Below the pieces are notes generated by a model. That model was given only the letters and a program-made list of their open reading frames with translations, did no database searches and was not told the DNA's origin. A stretch of 64,000 bases of DNA from Deltaproteobacteria bacterium (GTDB lineage: Bacteria > Desulfobacterota > Binatia > UTPRO1), in the NCBI GenBank assembly GCA_020848745.1, contig JADLHM010000012.1, positions 1 to 64,000 on the forward strand. Reading direction: 5' to 3'. Made by a program: the position numbers and the translations under genes. Positions 50,962 through 58,591 of this stretch are shown here, piece after piece; position 1 is the first letter of the stretch; each line of letters begins with the position of its first letter.

Positions 50962-51180
50962 CGGACGGCGGAAGCTACCAGATCGCCGGGTCGTAGCAAC
51001 GCGTGTACGGCGTGTCTTGGTTGCGGAATAGCCCGGCCCGGAAGCCTCACCGGCTGTCGTGTTTCACCGCATAACGGTCTCGTTTCGATCCAATCTAGGC
51101 CGCCGAGCGACGGCCCATCCGATCAAACCTCCGACATGCGATCGCCGCTACATCGGGATGTTAGCGCGTACGAACCCTGG

Positions 51181-51196
51181 TGGCATGCCAACTGCT
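51181..51196 (+). promoter_or_regulatory. Sigma-54-like promoter of paralogue B
   Basis: TGGCATGCCAACTGCT matches 10 of 12 informative positions of the TGGCACG-N4-TTGCW consensus, with the invariant GG and GC correctly 10 bases apart. It lies 62 bp before the start codon at 51258. Confidence 0.5.
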
Positions 51197-51257
51197 CTCT
51201 CCCGGGCCAGGTTGGGTACACAGCAGCCGGCGTCGCTCAACCGGGGAGGATCGATCG

Positions 51258-51707
51258 ATGGAATTGCGTAGCGCAGTGACGGAAGAGCGAACCGCAACTC
51301 CTCTCGAGCCCGACACGCTCGTCCCGGCTCAATACTTCGATCGGGTCGGCTCGGACGGGGCCTTTCAACCCGAGAAGCGACTCATGCTCGCGGTGCTGGA
51401 GGAAGCGATCGCAACTTTCCAGCGCCACGTGATGTCGGACAACAGGCGCAGCCAACGGTTGGTCGAAGAGGTCGAAAGCTGGACGTCCGGTGCCGAAGCG
51501 GACTGGCCGTTCTCGTTCGAGAACGTATGCGCGGCTTTGAACCTCGAGCCTGAGTACCTTCGTACGGGTATGGCGCGTTGGAAGGCGGCCGAGCTGCACC
51601 GCATCCGACAAGGCAAGCCGACGCTCTACCGCTTTCCGTTTCGCCGCGTGAACGGTCGCCGACACAGCATCACGGGGCCGCGTGAGTACCTGAAGAAATC
51701 GGCCTAG
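51258..51707 (+). CDS. Small uncharacterised protein, paralogue B
   Basis: 149 residues; GGGGAGGA precedes ATG 51258. Core segments EPDTLVPAQYFDRVGSDGAF, EKRLMLAVLEEAIATFQRH and FSFENVCAALNLEPEYLRTG align with the protein at 48371 (same order, same spacing). The extra C-terminus (FPFRRVNGRRHSITGPREYL) is basic. The last helices resemble a helix-turn-helix-like unit. Function unknown. It is encoded opposite to gshA and paralogue A and has its own sigma-54-like promoter. The 296 bp before it contain no other gene. Confidence 0.75.
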   Translation: MELRSAVTEERTATPLEPDTLVPAQYFDRVGSDGAFQPEKRLMLAVLEEAIATFQRHVMSDNRRSQRLVEEVESWTSGAEADWPFSFENVCAALNLEPEYLRTGMARWKAAELHRIRQGKPTLYRFPFRRVNGRRHSITGPREYLKKSA

Positions 51708-51775
51708 TCAGCGATCCAAGAAGACTGGCCCGAAAAGTCGTCGTACGACGGACGACCTCGCCAAGGCTTCCGGTT

Positions 51776-52030
51776 TCAGTGTCCGAGCGGTGCGGAACTC
51801 GTCGCGTCGTCGAAGAAGACCTCTCCGTCGAAGATCAGCGCCTCGACGACGTTGTTCAGGCGATCAAGGGGAGTCCCGTCCAGCTTGTAGTGCCGGACGC
51901 CCCGCTTCATCGCATCCGACAGCTCCACGAGCAGGAACATCGTCTCGTACGAGCTGCGGAAATCGAGATGCATGTCGCTGAGCAGAGCGGGGCGGGAGTT
52001 CGCGGAAGCGGTGGTGGGTTCGCCGAACAT
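51776..52030 (-). CDS. Small hypothetical protein, 84 aa
   Basis: GAGGAGA about 9 bases before ATG 52030 supports the start. The sequence (SYETMFLLVELSDAMKRGVR, HYKLDGTPLDRLNNVVEALI, FDGEVFFD) suggests a small helical/strand protein. No family is recognised. A sigma-54-like sequence lies at 52081-52096. It converges with paralogue B. Confidence 0.6.
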   Translation of the reverse strand: MFGEPTTASANSRPALLSDMHLDFRSSYETMFLLVELSDAMKRGVRHYKLDGTPLDRLNNVVEALIFDGEVFFDDATSSAPLGH

Positions 52031-52378
52031 GCGTCGGTATCTCCTCTCGACAACGCGGAGTGTGACTACGACGCATGGTGACCAAGTTCCGTGCCATCGG
52101 GCCCCCTTTCTGGTTCGAATCTTCTCGGGAGCGCGGAGCACTGCGGTGGCGACAGCGAACGACGGTGGCCGTCGACGGTGAATCTGCTTGCGATCCAACT
52201 GGTTGCGACTTTTCCCGCCAGCGGGGAAACCCGCATTTTCTAGGGTCGCCGCATTGAGAGTTGCCTGCGCGCGCGCAGCGTCGTTCTCGGAGGATCGCAC
52301 GCCCCTAGAATCGTGCGCACACGCCCGATTCCTCAAAAGACTGCGGCTGCACCCGATCGCGAGATGAAGGAACCGATG
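52031..52378. other. Intergenic stretch with a GC hairpin and a sigma-54-like sequence
   Basis: No coding region is supported in these 348 bases. There is a sigma-54-like element at 52081-52096. There is also a hairpin at about 52211-52229 whose arms TTTCCCGC and GCGGGGAAA pair with one bulge, about 150 bp downstream of the secreted-protein gene that ends at 52379. It might act as that gene's terminator. A TTCGAATC at about 52113 looks like a tRNA T-loop but no stem forms. Confidence 0.4.
52081..52096 (-). promoter_or_regulatory. Sigma-54-like promoter candidate of the 84-aa gene
   Basis: On the minus strand TGGCACGGAACTTGGT matches TGGCACG perfectly and TTG of the -12 element, but the usually invariant C is G. 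It lies about 50 bp before the start codon at 52030. Confidence 0.35.
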
Positions 52379-52912
52379 CTACTTGCGCAAGCGGCGGTGG
52401 AAGTCTCGTTCCATCCGCTCGTTCAATTGCTCGGCGTGATCCGCGAGGCGTTCCACGGCATCTGCGGCACGCTCGGCGTGCTCGGCCGCCGCCATCGCGC
52501 GATCCGCGGCGCGCTCGGATCGTCTGGCTGGATCGATCGCGAGGTACGCTTCTTCGATTCGCGCCCGATCCGCCGGCGCGATCGGACGATCGAAGAGGCG
52601 AAGGCTGACCTGCGGACGACCGAGGATGAAGGCCCGCGTGAACGCGACCTCGCGGTCGAAACGCAGATAGTAGAGGCGAAGCTCGTACGCATCGAGCGGT
52701 CGTGTGCTGTCGACCTCCACCTCCTCGACCCAGTCGGGATACCCGCGTAGCTCCACGAAGGAGCGGAGCTCTGGGTTCATTCGGAGCTGGCGTTCGAAGC
52801 CTTGCTCTCCTATGGGCCGACCGGGACCGATGGGTGTCGCGGCCGCGAAACAGGGCGCTGCCAATCCCAACGTCAGTAACGTAGCGATGACCGTCCTCAT
52901 ATCCCTTCGCAT
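52379..52912 (-). CDS. Secreted coiled-coil protein, 177 aa
   Basis: GGAGGG 6 bases before ATG 52912. A signal peptide (TVIATLLTLGLAAPCFAAAT) is followed by PELRSFVELRGYPDWVEEVE, ELRLYYLRFDREVAFTRAFI and an Ala/Glu/Arg-rich coiled coil (AMAAAEHAERAADAVERLAD) to the end. The middle region looks beta-rich. Location is probably periplasmic. No family is recognised. A weaker sigma-54-like sequence (52970-52985 on the minus strand, 8 of 12 positions) lies 58 bp upstream. Confidence 0.65.
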   Translation of the reverse strand: MRRDMRTVIATLLTLGLAAPCFAAATPIGPGRPIGEQGFERQLRMNPELRSFVELRGYPDWVEEVEVDSTRPLDAYELRLYYLRFDREVAFTRAFILGRPQVSLRLFDRPIAPADRARIEEAYLAIDPARRSERAADRAMAAAEHAERAADAVERLADHAEQLNERMERDFHRRLRK

Positions 52913-53101
52913 GTGCACCCTCCTCGGTTTCGCTCCCTGGCAACCTACACCAGCAGCCCTGGACGTGTCAGCAGCCGAAATGCCGCCCTTGCGGTGCATC
53001 CGTCGCATTGGCTACAGTTCTCGACCACCCGTGATGGGGGCTCCTCCAACGTCGCCTCTTTCCGTTTCGCCAGAGAGCCCTATGTCCGACGATCGCAACG
53101 C

Positions 53102-54418
53102 ATGAGTACGGGCTATCTGCTTCTAGCGGCTCTGCTCGTACTCTTGAACGCGTTCTTCGTCGCCGCCGAGTTCGCAATAGTCAAAGTTCGCTCGACACGG
53201 GTGCAAGAGCTCGTTCGCGAGGGCGTCCGCGGCTCGGTCGCGGTCGAGAACGCGATCAAGGACCTTGACGCGTACCTGTCGGCCACGCAACTCGGCATCA
53301 CTTTGGCGAGTTTGGGACTGGGGTGGATAGGCGAGCCTGCATTCGCCAGCATCGTCGGCCCTTTGTTCGCTTCCTTCGGTATATGGTCGGAGAAAGTCAT
53401 CCACAGCATCTCGCTGACCATAGCGTTCGCCGTCATCACATTCCTGCACATCGTGCTCGGCGAGCTCGCCCCCAAGTCGCTCGCGATCCGCCGGCCGGAA
53501 GAAACGTCGCTGCTGGTCGCGCCTCCGTTGCGACTCTTCTATCGTCTTTTCTACCCGGCATTATGGTTCTTGAACGCGTCGTCCGGCTTCTTTCTCCAGC
53601 TCCTGCGCATCACGCCGGCCACCGAAACGGAGCTGGCGCACTCGGAAGAAGAGCTCCGGCTGCTGCTCGCCGAGTCGCATCGCACGGGAACACTGTCCGC
53701 TTCGAAGCGGAAGCTTCTGGAGAACGTCTTCGACTATACACGTCGATCGGCCAAACACATCATGGTTCCCCGAGCCGACATCGTGTACCTGAGCTTGCGT
53801 CGATCGCTCACCCAGAATCTCGACACGATCCGTCAGACGCAGCACACCAGATATCCGCTCTGCGACGACGACATCGATCACGTCGTCGGCATGATTCACG
53901 CCAAGGATCTCTTTCAACCCGTCGAAGGCTTGCGAGACAGCTCGGATCTTCTGAAGCTGAAGCGCGACATCTTGTTCGTTCCGGAAAGTCGACCACTCGA
54001 GTCGCTCCAGCGCGATTTCCAGCAGCGCCGGGTACACATGGCTGTCGTCGTCGACGAGTACGGCGGCACCTCGGGTCTAGTGACCCTCGAGGACATTCTC
54101 GAAGAGATCGTGGGCGAGATCCAAGACGAGTTCGACACAGAAACCCCCCGTATGGAGGCGACCCCGGACGGCTATGTCGTCGACGGCCTGGTCCTTCTAG
54201 ACGAGATCGCTGCCCGCCTGGGGTTCACCCTACCCGACCAGGAGAGCTCCACGCTCGGCGGCTACATGATCGCTCGGCTGGGGCGTATCGCGCGACTCGG
54301 CGATTGGGTGTCGCTCGACGGCTACACGGCCAAGGTCATCGAAATGAAGGGGCGCCGTGTGAGCAAGCTGTTGCTCACCAAGCAAGAGCAACCGGTGTCA
54401 GGCGCGTCCATGGACTGA
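53102..54418 (+). CDS. CNNM/CorC-HlyC family membrane protein
   Basis: 438 residues: three or four transmembrane helices of DUF21 (LLLAALLVLLNAFFVAAEFA, AFAVITFLHIVLGELAPKSL), then two CBS motifs (MVPRADIVYLSL, VVVDEYGGTSGLVTLEDIL) and the CorC_HlyC domain (VDGLVLLDEIAARLGFTLPD). Family members are implicated in Mg2+/Co2+ efflux, and the CBS pair binds a nucleotide. ATG 53102 is chosen as the first residue before the first helix; the upstream frame overlaps the divergent secreted-protein promoter. Confidence 0.9.
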   Translation: MSTGYLLLAALLVLLNAFFVAAEFAIVKVRSTRVQELVREGVRGSVAVENAIKDLDAYLSATQLGITLASLGLGWIGEPAFASIVGPLFASFGIWSEKVIHSISLTIAFAVITFLHIVLGELAPKSLAIRRPEETSLLVAPPLRLFYRLFYPALWFLNASSGFFLQLLRITPATETELAHSEEELRLLLAESHRTGTLSASKRKLLENVFDYTRRSAKHIMVPRADIVYLSLRRSLTQNLDTIRQTQHTRYPLCDDDIDHVVGMIHAKDLFQPVEGLRDSSDLLKLKRDILFVPESRPLESLQRDFQQRRVHMAVVVDEYGGTSGLVTLEDILEEIVGEIQDEFDTETPRMEATPDGYVVDGLVLLDEIAARLGFTLPDQESSTLGGYMIARLGRIARLGDWVSLDGYTAKVIEMKGRRVSKLLLTKQEQPVSGASMD

Positions 54419-54423
54419 CTTCA

Positions 54424-55242
54424 CTACGCTCCGAGGGCACCCAGGAGAAGCTCGACGCGCTTTCTGGTTCTCCGTAGCACCCGCGTGAGCTTTTGACGCT
54501 CGTCCCCCTCCAGGCATTCCACCTTGAAGTCACGGAGCTTCCTGTTGATTCGACGCGCCGCAGCCATCACCTCACGCGCACGAGAGGTCGTCCGATCGGG
54601 ACGACGTGATTCGCGAAACTTGTGGACCGAGATGTTGACCAGCTTCACGCGCCGCCAGAGCTTCAGCATCTCCGTTTCCGACTCTTGGCGCGCGATCGTC
54701 ATGAGGATCTCGCGAGACACTGCGGGATAACGATGCAGCTCCGCTTTCACTTCGGCGGGAAGGTGCGTCAACACGAGCGTGTTGGAGACATACGGGCGGC
54801 TCTTGTGCAGCAGTTGCGCGAGCGCCTGATGGGTGTATCCGTACCGAGCGACCATGGCCCCGAGACCTTCGGCTTCCTCGAGGGCGGTCAGGTCCTCCCG
54901 CTGCAGGTTCTCTATCAAGGCGATCTCGTTCGCGTCGTCGTCGCGGACGATCGCAGGCACTACCGTCAATCCAGCCGCCTTGGCTGCACGGTACCGACGC
55001 TCACCGGCCATGATGAGGTACCGGTCACCCTCACGCTTCACGATGATCGGCTGGAGGATCCCTCGTTGCCGAACGGAGGCGGTGAGCTCTTCGAGCGCCT
55101 CTGGGTCGATGAACCGACGAGGCTGCTGCGGGTTCGGTTGCAGATCGTCGATTGGTATCGCCGCGAGGAGAACCTTCTGGCGACCAGCGAATTGACCTGC
55201 AGCGAAGGCGACACCTCGCGCTGCTCCAGCGTTTGCTTCCAC
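54424..55242 (-). CDS. parB: ParB/Spo0J chromosome partition protein
   Basis: AAAGGAGG 5 bases before GTG 55242 gives 272 residues. The ParB N-terminal CTPase domain shows PNPQQPRRFIDPEALEELTA, IIVKREGDRYLIMAGERRYR and ALIENLQREDLTALEEA, followed by the helix-turn-helix HQALAQLLHKSRPYVSNTL. A longer start (ATG 55314) lacks a ribosome site. It loads onto parS near the origin, and its position 3.3 kb from dnaA fits. No ParA gene is adjacent, which is unusual. The C-terminal dimerisation part (ARRINRKLRDFKVECLEGD) is present. Confidence 0.88.
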   Translation of the reverse strand: MEANAGAARGVAFAAGQFAGRQKVLLAAIPIDDLQPNPQQPRRFIDPEALEELTASVRQRGILQPIIVKREGDRYLIMAGERRYRAAKAAGLTVVPAIVRDDDANEIALIENLQREDLTALEEAEGLGAMVARYGYTHQALAQLLHKSRPYVSNTLVLTHLPAEVKAELHRYPAVSREILMTIARQESETEMLKLWRRVKLVNISVHKFRESRRPDRTTSRAREVMAAARRINRKLRDFKVECLEGDERQKLTRVLRRTRKRVELLLGALGA

Positions 55243-55355
55243 CGCGACCTCCTTTCCCAACCACCACGCGAACACAGGAATCAGGAGCTTCGGAGCGTCG
55301 GTCTCGAGGACCATAGCCCAAAAGCGGCCACGAACCCAAGCTGTTTTTGAGCCTC

Positions 55356-55395
55356 CCAAAAACAACGAGGGGCGGAACAACCGTCCCGCCCCTCG
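55356..55395 (-). terminator. Rho-independent terminator after atpE
   Basis: Arms CGAGGGGCGG (55366-55375) and CCGCCCCTCG (55386-55395) with a 10-base loop form a 10-bp GC stem, followed on the minus strand by GTTTTTGG. It stands 38 bases after the atpE stop and separates the ATP synthase operon from parB. Confidence 0.85.
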
Positions 55396-55433
55396 CCCGA
55401 ACGTCGCTCTAACGAGCGACCCTTCCGCGTTTC

Positions 55434-55751
55434 TTACCCGATCTTTCCCTGCAAGAAGAATGCGATCACCAGCGCGTAAAGACACAGAGCCTCCATCAAC
55501 GCCAGGCCGATGATCATCGGCACGAAGATGCGATCGGCCGAGTTGGGGTTCCGACCGATGCTCTCCATTGCGGCCGCAGTCGCACGACCCTGACCGAGAC
55601 CCACACCGAGCGCAGCGATGCCGATGCCAAGACCGGCGCCGAGAGCGATCAGGCCACTCGCATCCGCCGCCGTGCCCTCCGCGGCGAAGCTCGGGCTCGC
55701 AACGACGATCATCCCCAGTACGAGAACCACGATACGAACGATGTATGACAT
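55434..55751 (-). CDS. atpE: F0 ATP synthase subunit c
   Basis: AGGAGGG before ATG 55751; 105 residues. Two helices of the rotor ring: ALGAGLGIGIAALGVGLGQG and VPMIIGLALMEALCLYALVI, with the polar loop RATAAAMESIGRNPNS. The carboxylate is Glu in LMEALCLY; the lack of the E-S-T/Y sodium ligands points to proton specificity. A hydrophobic leader (IVRIVVLVLGMIVVASPSFA) before the first helix resembles a cleaved signal peptide, as in some deltaproteobacterial and Thermus c subunits. Part of the hemL-atpZ-atpI-atpB-atpE run. Confidence 0.95.
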   Translation of the reverse strand: MSYIVRIVVLVLGMIVVASPSFAAEGTAADASGLIALGAGLGIGIAALGVGLGQGRATAAAMESIGRNPNSADRIFVPMIIGLALMEALCLYALVIAFFLQGKIG

Positions 55752-55850
55752 CCTACCCTCCTGTTTGGGATTCGCCGGCCGTGCTCCCCTCATCCTTCTC
55801 TTTCCTCTTCCCCGTGCAGGACCGATCGAATCGAATGAACCGTGAAGTCC

Positions 55851-56543
55851 TCAGTGATCGTGACTGATCGCGAGCCCGACGTAGACCATTGTCAGCAGAG
55901 TGAAGACCAGCGCTTGGACCAGCGAAACGAACGTTCCGAGAACATAGAAGACCACCGGGATCAGTACTTTCGTGAGGTCAGTGAAGATTCCCAACAGCAG
56001 ATGGTCCGCGAACATGTTGCCGTAAAGACGAATCGCCAGCGAGGCGGGACGGAACAGATGGCTGAACATCTCCACCACGATCATCAGCGGCGCCAGAAGC
56101 AGCAACGGACCAACGAACTGTTTGAGGTACGCCACGCCATGCGCGCGCAGGCCGTAGTAGTTGTACGCCACGAAAGCGACGACACCCAGCGCGAGCGTAA
56201 CGTTAAAGTTGTCGGTCGGAGGCGTGAAGCCGGGGATCAGACCGATCAGGTTGGATGCCAGAATGAACACGAAGAGGCTGGCGAAGAGCGGAACGTACTT
56301 CGGGCCGTCGTGGCCGATCACACTTTCGGCGAGATTCGTGATGAACTCCGTGATCACCTCGGCCAGGTTCCGGGCCGAGAACCCCTGGTCTGGCACGACG
56401 ACATCCGTCGCCGAAACCAATTGCTGACGCGCTCGGAGCGCGAAAAGCAGCAAACCGACCATGACCAGCAATGCCGTCGCGGTATGAGGCTCGAGCAGCG
56501 CCAGTCCAGGAACGTGTTGCACCCAAGCAAAGCCGTGCTCCAT
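55851..56543 (-). CDS. atpB: F0 ATP synthase subunit a
   Basis: 230 residues with five or six helices. It keeps the essential Arg in the stator helix (RPASLAIRLYGNMFADHLLL) and the Gln/His-rich C-terminal helix. FVFILASNLIGLIPGFTPPT is the conserved loop. It forms the proton half-channels against the c ring. The preceding gene (atpI) ends 1 bp away. atpE follows after 99 bp. Confidence 0.95.
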   Translation of the reverse strand: MEHGFAWVQHVPGLALLEPHTATALLVMVGLLLFALRARQQLVSATDVVVPDQGFSARNLAEVITEFITNLAESVIGHDGPKYVPLFASLFVFILASNLIGLIPGFTPPTDNFNVTLALGVVAFVAYNYYGLRAHGVAYLKQFVGPLLLLAPLMIVVEMFSHLFRPASLAIRLYGNMFADHLLLGIFTDLTKVLIPVVFYVLGTFVSLVQALVFTLLTMVYVGLAISHDH

Positions 56544-56544
56544 C

Positions 56545-56916
56545 TCACGCGTCTCCAGTTTGCATCGAGGGTATTCCGAGGCACGCGTCGATCACGATAG
56601 CGAGGGGAAGCATCGTGACGCCGACGGCGAACGACACTCCGTCGACGACGCTTCTCGGAAGTACAAGGGCACCCGCCGGGATCAGCACCAACAAGACGGA
56701 CTTCGCGCACGCCAACGGCACGATGTGGGACTTCGCCACTCGACGGACGAGCATCGCAGAGCCCAACTCCTTGATGACGACGAAATCCAGCCACGCAGCC
56801 AGGCCCCCGATGAGGATTCCCATCGGCGTGACGAATCCGACGGACTGAGCCAGAACGGTGACCAGTACGCTCAGCAGCAGTACCAATCCCTGGATGCGTT
56901 TGAGTCGGAAGTTCAT
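56545..56916 (-). CDS. atpI: ATP synthase subunit I-like protein
   Basis: 123 residues with four hydrophobic segments (VLLLSVLVTVLAQSVGFVTP, GILIGGLAAWLDFVVIKE). Position directly before atpB and size match AtpI, an assembly factor of the c ring. Sequence similarity across AtpI proteins is low, so the name rests on context. The ATG overlaps the atpZ stop by 4 bases. Confidence 0.75.
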   Translation of the reverse strand: MNFRLKRIQGLVLLLSVLVTVLAQSVGFVTPMGILIGGLAAWLDFVVIKELGSAMLVRRVAKSHIVPLACAKSVLLVLIPAGALVLPRSVVDGVSFAVGVTMLPLAIVIDACLGIPSMQTGDA

Positions 56917-57134
56917 CGAGTTCGTTGCAGGCGCTGCAGAATCTGGACCATCCGGTAGAAGCCGACCACGGTACTCGCGATGGTCATCGCGATCACCAGC
57001 CACGGCGCGGTCAAGAGCCAGGCGTCTAGCGCACTGCCGAGAAAAACTCCAGCCGCTATGGACCCGATGAACTCGAACGCGACCGCGAAATATTTTGCAT
57101 AACGGAAGAAGGACGAGTCCGCGGGGGCCTTCAT
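56913..57134 (-). CDS. atpZ: AtpZ/AtpI-type small membrane protein
   Basis: 73 residues with two transmembrane helices: RYAKYFAVAFEFIGSIAAGV and LVIAMTIASTVVGFYRMVQI. AtpZ proteins sit before atpI and form a Mg/Ca-transport or assembly complex with it. The ATG overlaps the hemL stop by 4 bases and its own stop overlaps the atpI start, so hemL, atpZ and atpI are translationally coupled. Confidence 0.75.
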   Translation of the reverse strand: MKAPADSSFFRYAKYFAVAFEFIGSIAAGVFLGSALDAWLLTAPWLVIAMTIASTVVGFYRMVQILQRLQRTR

Positions 57135-58426
57135 CGGATGCCGCGGAGTGCCTCTCGCGCCGCTGCGACCAATGCCTCGAGGTCCGATTCCGTGTGCGCT
57201 AGCGAGACGAAAGCCGCTTCGAATGGGGAAGGCGGAAGATAGAAACCCCGCTCCAGCATGGCAAAGAAGAATTTTCGAAAGGCCTCTCGATCGGCACCTT
57301 CGACCTCCGAAAGCGACCTCGGAGCTTCGATTCCGAAGAAAATCGTGAACATGGAGCGGACGCCTTGCACGCACCCCACGATGCTCGAACGTCGGAGCTC
57401 ATCCGAAAGCTCGGAAGCGACCCAAGCGCCCATCCTTTCGAGCCTCTCGTACGCCGGTCCGTCGAGTAGGGAAAGCGTAGCAGCGCCGGCCGCCATCGTG
57501 ACGGGGTTCCCGGAGAGCGTCCCTGCCTGGTAGACGGGACCGAGGGGTGCCAGCAGCTCCATGACGTCGGCGCGACCGCCAAACGCCCCAACCGGAAGAC
57601 CGCCGCCGATGATCTTGCCTAGACAAGTCAGATCCGGTCGGACGCCGAACATCTCCTGCGCGCCACCGCGTCCTATCCGAAAGCCCGAGATGACTTCGTC
57701 GAAGATCAACAGCGCACCGGCGTCGGTGGTGATCTGCCTGAGACGCTGCAAGAACCCGTCGGCTGGGGGCACTACTCCCATGTTCGCGGCGATCGGCTCG
57801 ACGATGACCGCCGCCACCTCGTCGCCGTAGGCGGTAAGATATGCGGCGGCTTCCTCGGAGTTGTACGTTGCAACCAGCGTATTCGCGGCGATCGCCTCCG
57901 GAACTCCGGCGCTGTCGGGAACGCCGAACGTCAGCGCCCCGGATCCCGCACGAGTCAGTAACCCGTCGGAGTGGCCATGATAGCAGCCCGCAAACTTGAG
58001 GATCTTCGGGCGCCCTGTGTATGCTCGCGCGACGCGTACAGCGGACATCGTCGCTTCGGTGCCGGAATTGACCATACGTAAGCGCTCGATGGACGGCATG
58101 GCTTCGACGATCGCACGTCCCAGTACGATCTCCGAAGGCGTCGGCGCTCCGTACCCGAGACCATTGCTCGCCGCGCAATGCACGGCGCCTACTACCGCGG
58201 GATTCGCGTGGCCGGCTATGGCAGCACCCCAGGACCCGACGAAGTCGCGATACGTTCGGCCGTCGGCATCGGTGACGGTGGCGCCGCTTGCTCGGGTGAT
58301 GAAGAGCGGACGGCCCCGCACGTTTCGCCAGGCACGCACGGGACTGTTCACGCCGCCCGGAAACAAACGGGACGCTTCGTCGTAGAGCTTCGTCGAGAGC
58401 GTCATCGGACGATTGGCGGGTACCAT
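57131..58426 (-). CDS. hemL: Glutamate-1-semialdehyde 2,1-aminomutase
   Basis: 431 residues. PLP-dependent class III fold with ASRLFPGGVNSPVRAWRNV, GYGAPTPSEIVLGRAIVEAM, LIFDEVISGFRIG and the Schiff-base Lys in CLGKIIGGGLPVGAFGG. It converts glutamate-1-semialdehyde to 5-aminolevulinate for haem and corrin synthesis by the C5 route. The start 58426 has only a weak ribosome site; ATG 58405 is an alternative. The stop overlaps atpZ. It lies near the origin, divergent from dnaA. Confidence 0.93.
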   Translation of the reverse strand: MVPANRPMTLSTKLYDEASRLFPGGVNSPVRAWRNVRGRPLFITRASGATVTDADGRTYRDFVGSWGAAIAGHANPAVVGAVHCAASNGLGYGAPTPSEIVLGRAIVEAMPSIERLRMVNSGTEATMSAVRVARAYTGRPKILKFAGCYHGHSDGLLTRAGSGALTFGVPDSAGVPEAIAANTLVATYNSEEAAAYLTAYGDEVAAVIVEPIAANMGVVPPADGFLQRLRQITTDAGALLIFDEVISGFRIGRGGAQEMFGVRPDLTCLGKIIGGGLPVGAFGGRADVMELLAPLGPVYQAGTLSGNPVTMAAGAATLSLLDGPAYERLERMGAWVASELSDELRRSSIVGCVQGVRSMFTIFFGIEAPRSLSEVEGADREAFRKFFFAMLERGFYLPPSPFEAAFVSLAHTESDLEALVAAAREALRGIR

Positions 58427-58591
58427 CGCGCCACCAAGGGGTCAACGTGCGGTCATCGCGATCATCATCGGCACGTTTCTGCTTGCGTGCCCAGATCAAA
58501 GGGTCTACACCCGCCTTCTTGCTCGTTGCTCTGGTTCGTTCATGTGATGCGATGTTGATCGACCTATGAAGCGACATTGGCGTCGGCTGCC

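Noticed and set aside
52106-52130. TTCGAATC resembling a tRNA T-loop
   Set aside because: The flanking five bases (TCTGG and CTTCT) do not pair, and no anticodon arm or acceptor stem was found.
58427-58591. The hemL-dnaA intergenic region as the replication origin
   Set aside because: No DnaA-box-like or AT-rich unwinding sequence was seen there; the dnaA-dnaN gap is a better candidate.
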